Assembly: GCF_024171955.1 (NCBI RefSeq)
Contig: NZ_JAMTCS010000005.1
Span: 248,001-312,000 of the forward strand
Direction: 5' to 3'
Origin: Promicromonospora thailandica
Lineage (GTDB): Bacteria; Actinomycetota; Actinomycetes; Actinomycetales; Cellulomonadaceae
DNA: 64,000 bases
The notes under the pieces are model-generated. The model did not search any database. It saw nothing but the letters and a program-made list of their open reading frames with translations, and was not told the origin of the DNA. A program made the position numbers and the translations under genes. This document shows positions 60,210-64,000 of the stretch, piece after piece (position 1 is the stretch's first letter; the number at the start of each line of letters is the position of its first letter).

Positions 60210-61774
60210 CCGTCGTCCTTCAGGTCGGCCCGCACGTCCCTGGGCCCTACGCTCTCGCGGTCGACCAGCACGAACGGCTGCGCTTCGGGCAGGCCGGCGG
60301 GCACCTCAGCAGACACGGGTCGCGCCTCCCCACCGGCGAACCACCGGTGGGGGCGCACGTGCCGAGGAGCTCCGTCCTCGACCGGGAGCTCGTCCTCGGG
60401 GCGGTTGCCGGCCTCGTGGAGTGGCGCGTACCCGTAGTCGCCGTAGTGGTAGCCGCCCTGCTCCTCGAGGGCGAGCCGGTTGATGACGATCCCGTGCACC
60501 TTCGCGCCCACCTTGGCCAGGGAGTCGAGTGCGCCGGCGAGCTGCTGCCGGTGGGTGAGACCCGCCCCGATCACGATCACCGCCCCACCGATCAGCTTGG
60601 CCAGCACGGCGCCGTCGGTCACCGGGAGCAACGGGGCCGTGTCGACGATGACCACGTCGTAGCGTTCTCCGAGCTCGTCCATCAGGGAGGTCATCGCGGC
60701 CGACCCGAGCAGCTCGCTCGGGTTCGGCGGGATCTGCCCCGACGCGAGCACGTGCAGGTTGCGGTGTCCCCAGGGCTGGATCGCGTCATCGAGCGACGCC
60801 CGCCCGATGAGCACCGTCGTCAGACCGACCGCACCCTCCAGCCCCAGGTAGTTCGAGACAGAGGGACGGCGCAGATCGGCGTCGACCACGAGGACCCGGG
60901 AACCTGCGTCGGCGAGCGTGATGGCGAGATTGACGCTGGTGGTCGACTTCCCTTCGCCGGGTAGCGCCGAGGAGATGACGAACGTCCGCGGCCCGCCCCC
61001 GGCCTCCAGGAACTGCAGGTTGGTGCGCAGGCTTCGGAACGCCTCGGCCCGGGGGCTGTGCGGGCTCCCCTGGATGATCAGCGGATGGTCGGCCGCGTCC
61101 TCTTCGTAGGCGATGGCCCCGATCACCGAGGCGTCGGTGACCGCCGCGACGTGCGCTGCCGAACGGATGCGGGTGTCGAGCAGGTCTCGGAGCACGGCCA
61201 GCCCCACTCCGAGCAGCAGCCCGAGGGCGATGCCGAGCGCCAGGTTGAGTCCGGCCCGCGGTGCGACCGGATCCGTCGGGATGGCCGCCTCACGTACCGT
61301 GCTGATCTGGACAGGCGAGTCCTCCTCCGAGCCGGTCGCCTGCTCGAGCTCCTGCACCACGGTGGCCAGGCTCTCGGCGACGCCGTTGGCGATCCTCGCG
61401 ACCAGGTCGGGAGACTCGTCCCGCACCGTGATGTCGATCAGCACCGTCTTGGCGGGCTGCTCGGCGGACACGCTGGACGCGAGCTCGTACGGCGTGCTGT
61501 CCAGCCCGAGCTCCTCGATCACCGGTTCCAGTACCCGCGGGCTCGTCGCGAGCGCCGCGTACGACTCGACCTGGCGGCCCGTGTAGGCACTGCCCTGCGC
61601 GAGCTCGTTGACGGACGCGCCGCCACGGACCGAGACGTACACCTGGGACGTCGCCTGGTAGACGGAAGTGGTGAGCATCGTGACGAGAAGCGCGGCGCAC
61701 ACACCGACTGCCGCTGTCGCGGTGATCGACAGCCAACGCTTTCGAAGAATTCCGATGTATTCGGATAATCCCAT
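60206..61774 (-). CDS. Wzc-type chain-length determinant and tyrosine autokinase
   Basis: 522 residues from ATG 61774. A Wzz domain with two membrane helices (residues 14-35 and about 175-195) is fused to a BY-kinase: Walker A is A-L-P-G-E-G-K-S-T-T near 275, Walker A' V-L-V-V-D-A-D-L-R-R-P and Walker B V-V-I-V-D-T-A-P-L. G-G-Y-H-Y-G-D-Y-G-Y is the Tyr cluster for autophosphorylation, but a 60-residue tail follows it. It controls polymer length and export. Confidence 0.92.
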   Translation of the reverse strand: MGLSEYIGILRKRWLSITATAAVGVCAALLVTMLTTSVYQATSQVYVSVRGGASVNELAQGSAYTGRQVESYAALATSPRVLEPVIEELGLDSTPYELASSVSAEQPAKTVLIDITVRDESPDLVARIANGVAESLATVVQELEQATGSEEDSPVQISTVREAAIPTDPVAPRAGLNLALGIALGLLLGVGLAVLRDLLDTRIRSAAHVAAVTDASVIGAIAYEEDAADHPLIIQGSPHSPRAEAFRSLRTNLQFLEAGGGPRTFVISSALPGEGKSTTSVNLAITLADAGSRVLVVDADLRRPSVSNYLGLEGAVGLTTVLIGRASLDDAIQPWGHRNLHVLASGQIPPNPSELLGSAAMTSLMDELGERYDVVIVDTAPLLPVTDGAVLAKLIGGAVIVIGAGLTHRQQLAGALDSLAKVGAKVHGIVINRLALEEQGGYHYGDYGYAPLHEAGNRPEDELPVEDGAPRHVRPHRWFAGGEARPVSAEVPAGLPEAQPFVLVDRESVGPRDVRADLKDDG

Positions 61775-62020
61775 GACGCTCCCCTGGCATTCGAGTCAAT
61801 ATGGGCAGAACCGAGATTGCGGGCCGCCGACCTACGCGTCACGAGCGGCCAGATCTCGCCGATGCGCCCCGAGCGCGCGCAGTCTCACCGCTATCACTAT
61901 GGTGGTTTTCACTCGATTGCGCCCGCGATAACTCACTACTTCCTTCTGCATGTATTTGCGCCCCTCGTGCGCGGCGAAAAACGCACTGGAATTCATGGAT
62001 GAGAACTCTGGAGGATCTGA
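61775..62020. promoter_or_regulatory. Divergent promoter region of the polysaccharide cluster
   Basis: 246 bases between wzc-type gene and GT2 gene, much lower in GC than its surroundings (for example around 61890-61960). It ends with GGAGG before ATG 62021. No clear palindromic operator was found. Confidence 0.5.
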
Positions 62021-62863
62021 ATGGCTCGTGCACCGTACGCAGCCCCCCGGGTCTCCGTGGTGCTGCCGACGTACAACCGCGAGGCGGTCCTGCCGACCGC
62101 GATCGCGACCGTCCTGGACCAGACCGTCCCCGTGCACGAGCTCCTGGTGGTCGACGACGGGTCGACGGACGGCACCGCGGCCGTCGTGGACCGGATCGCC
62201 GGACATGACCCGCGCGTCCGCTACCTCCATCAGCCGAACAGCGGCGCGTCGGCTGCCCGCAACCGTGGCATCGCCGAGGCATCCGGCGACGTGATCGCTT
62301 TCCAGGACAGCGACGACCTCTGGCGGCTCACGTTCCTGGAGACGCTGCTTCCCCACCTCGGCCCGGACCGGCTCGTCTTCGGCTCCCACGTGCTGCACTC
62401 GCGCGACGGCAGCTCGCACGTGGTCCCCCGGGGCATGGTCACCGACCCGGTGCGGGTGCTTCGGCGACGCAACATAGCGTCCACGCAGACGATCGTCGCC
62501 GACGCCGGTTTGCTGGCCCGGATCGGCTTCGACACCGCACTGCGGCGCTTCCAGGACTGGGACCTCTGCCTCGCCGTGCTGGCGGTCCCCGGTGCCCGGG
62601 TCGTCCACGTACCTCGTGTCGTCGCGGACGTGCGGCGGGAGGCCGACAGCATCTCGGAGGGCTCGGCCGCCGTGCGGGACCAGGCGCTCCGCACCGTCTT
62701 CCGCAAGCACCGCCGCCAGTTCCTGCGCGACCCGGTCGCGCTCGCGCGAATCGTCCTGCGCGCCTGGGGGCGTCCGTTCCTGCGCGGCCTCGTCGGCCTC
62801 GATCCACCGCGCCCGAGGCCGCGTACAGGTCCCGTCCCCGTGGCGCCAGGGCCCCGGTCGTGA
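62021..62863 (+). CDS. Family 2 glycosyltransferase
   Basis: 280 residues from ATG 62021. GT-A core: V-S-V-V-L-P-T-Y-N-R near residue 11, V-V-D-D-G-S-T-D-G near 43, N-S-G-A-S-A-A-R-N-R-G near 73, and the D-x-D site Q-D-S-D-D-L-W near 94. F-Q-D-W-D-L-C-L is the second acidic region. It transfers a sugar from a nucleotide donor in exopolysaccharide assembly. It overlaps the polymerase gene by four bases. Confidence 0.92.
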   Translation: MARAPYAAPRVSVVLPTYNREAVLPTAIATVLDQTVPVHELLVVDDGSTDGTAAVVDRIAGHDPRVRYLHQPNSGASAARNRGIAEASGDVIAFQDSDDLWRLTFLETLLPHLGPDRLVFGSHVLHSRDGSSHVVPRGMVTDPVRVLRRRNIASTQTIVADAGLLARIGFDTALRRFQDWDLCLAVLAVPGARVVHVPRVVADVRREADSISEGSAAVRDQALRTVFRKHRRQFLRDPVALARIVLRAWGRPFLRGLVGLDPPRPRPRTGPVPVAPGPRS

Positions 62864-64000
62864 GCGTCGCCGGACCGGTGCACGCACCGGAGAGCACGGA
62901 CACGGAGGACGGCCTCGCGGCCGACGCCTCCGGCGGGGCACCGACACGCGCAGCCCGACTGACGACCGCCGCGACCGTCGTCCTCGTGCTCGGGATGCTG
63001 GTCAGCTTCAAGCTGACCGGCCGCTTCGCCGTCTCGAACGTGGCCCAGGTCGTGGCGCTCGTCCTGCTGTTCATGGCGCACCCCCGTCTGCTGCACCCCA
63101 AGGACGTCGGCCTCCTCCTCCTCGGTCTCGGCTCGGTCGCCGCCGCTGCGTACTCGGTCTCGGCCCAGTACGGCTACGTGATCCGTCTGGAGCACACGCT
63201 GTTCTTCGCCCTCGTCGCGCTGCACCTGGTGGCCATGTACCGGGTGTGCCGCGACCGGGGGAACGGCCCGGCGGTGGCCGAGGGTCTCCGCAGGGCGATC
63301 CCGGTGGCGCTCGTCCTGATCCTCGTGCTGCTGGCACTCGACCTGGCGTCCGGCACGGCACGCCGGCGGCTCGGTTTCGACGACAAGTCGCACGCCTCCG
63401 TCGCGCTCTGCTTCCTCGCCTTCGCCACCCTGCGGTTCAGCAGGTCACCGCTGCGGATCATCACGTCCCTGGTGTTCTTCGTCGTGAGCCTGCTGACCAT
63501 CTCGCGGCTGCCGTACCTGTTCGCGCCGACGTACCTCCTCGCCTTCGTCCTCGAATACCGGAACATCCGAGCGCGTGCCGCCCACGCCTGGCAGGTGTAC
63601 GGCGCGCACCTCCTGCTCCTCGCCGCCGTCGCGGCACCCGTCGTGATCGCGGTGCGGGCCGGGGACTACTTCGACTCGTTCCGGCGCCTGGTGGAGAGCG
63701 ACGACGTCACCGGACGGTCGACGGATGCCCACCTGCTGCTCCTGCAGTACGCAGCGGAGCTGAAGATCGACAGCGTCGCGAACCTGCTGCTCGGTGTGAC
63801 GCCCGGCGGCTTCTCCGAGGTGACGTACCGCAGCGGCATCGACGTCAGCGAGCTCGCCGTGACCGACCCGGCCGCCTTCGAGAAGTTCGTGCTCGGCGAC
63901 GCCCCGATGCACTCCGCGGTGGGGTCCGTCGCGCTCGAGTTCCCGTTGTGGGTGGCGCTGCTGTTCCTGACAGTCTCGGTGGTCACGTTCGTTCGTCTGG
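62860..64000 (+). CDS. O-antigen ligase / Wzy-like polymerase, 3' end cut off
   Basis: 380 codons seen from GTG 62860 (GTGA overlap with GT2) to the right edge, without stop. At least eight membrane helices (V-V-L-V-L-G-M-L-V-S-F-K, A-L-V-L-I-L-V-L-L-A-L, and others) surround a large external loop near residues 270-350 with V-T-G-R-S-T-D-A-H. This topology is that of Wzy polymerases and O-antigen ligases. It would join repeat units moved by the flippase. Confidence 0.8.
   Translation, partial: MSVAGPVHAPESTDTEDGLAADASGGAPTRAARLTTAATVVLVLGMLVSFKLTGRFAVSNVAQVVALVLLFMAHPRLLHPKDVGLLLLGLGSVAAAAYSVSAQYGYVIRLEHTLFFALVALHLVAMYRVCRDRGNGPAVAEGLRRAIPVALVLILVLLALDLASGTARRRLGFDDKSHASVALCFLAFATLRFSRSPLRIITSLVFFVVSLLTISRLPYLFAPTYLLAFVLEYRNIRARAAHAWQVYGAHLLLLAAVAAPVVIAVRAGDYFDSFRRLVESDDVTGRSTDAHLLLLQYAAELKIDSVANLLLGVTPGGFSEVTYRSGIDVSELAVTDPAAFEKFVLGDAPMHSAVGSVALEFPLWVALLFLTVSVVTFVRL

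Overview
The window is a piece of a high-GC Gram-positive chromosome. The right two thirds have the very GC-rich third codon positions of Actinomycetota. Leaderless genes with TANNNT -10 boxes, a c-di-AMP riboswitch before an NlpC/P60 gene, a DtxR/IdeR regulator and a xylA/xylB/ROK locus all fit an actinomycete. The sugar and ectoine genes suggest a Cellulosimicrobium/Isoptericola/Promicromonospora-type organism; this is inference, no search was run.

Positions 1-22,400 look like an accessory island, with lower and more variable GC. It starts with a leaderless operon for an HslV-like Ntn-hydrolase protein and a YaaC-like protein that runs off the left edge, then a low-GC orphan gene. Next is a lasso-peptide cluster (about 2.7-9.5 kb): a TTG-started XRE regulator with a NUDIX-like C-terminus, a coupled cupin, a 38-residue precursor, the asparagine-synthetase-like cyclase, the RRE protein (B1), the protease (B2), a long protein-isoaspartate-methyltransferase homologue and a 44-residue Cys-rich peptide. 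A homologue of that Cys-rich peptide lies at the other edge of the cluster (2753-2959). This pair, sharing L-x-T-I-x8-C-x-C-x-C-x2-C and H-C-x-N-P-x3-C, is the least explained feature of the window.

From 9.9 to 21.8 kb the island carries likely defence genes: a protein with a possible nuclease core, two overlapping DNA methyltransferases convergent with a three-Cys-pair HNH endonuclease (a probable restriction-modification system), a DUF6308-like protein, a TIR-domain protein, an AAA_13/RloC-like ATPase with a CxxC hook, and two unknown membrane-linked proteins. A small HTH protein and a 26-bp perfect hairpin mark the right edge.

From 22.4 to about 51.9 kb the content is ordinary chromosome: an ectoine-type ABC importer (ehuBCDA) with a divergent GntR regulator, ROK repressor/xylA/xylB, thyA-dfrA, OsmC, ornithine and aspartate aminotransferases, a tandem universal stress protein, riboswitch-controlled NlpC/P60, DtxR, serC, an MHYT membrane sensor, MarR plus MFS exporter, an AbiEi/DUF559 protein, a purine permease, an acyltransferase-SGNH protein and two CAP-domain lipoproteins.

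From 52 kb on there are two overlapping sulfotransferase-like genes, a small arsenic module (YnfA-like protein, arsC, FAD oxidoreductase, arsR with two palindromic operators) and an exopolysaccharide cluster (pyruvyltransferase, flippase, glycosyltransferase, Wzc-type tyrosine kinase, GT2, Wzy-like polymerase cut by the right edge). Many gene ends carry unusually long, near-perfect hairpins, some built from repeated short units.
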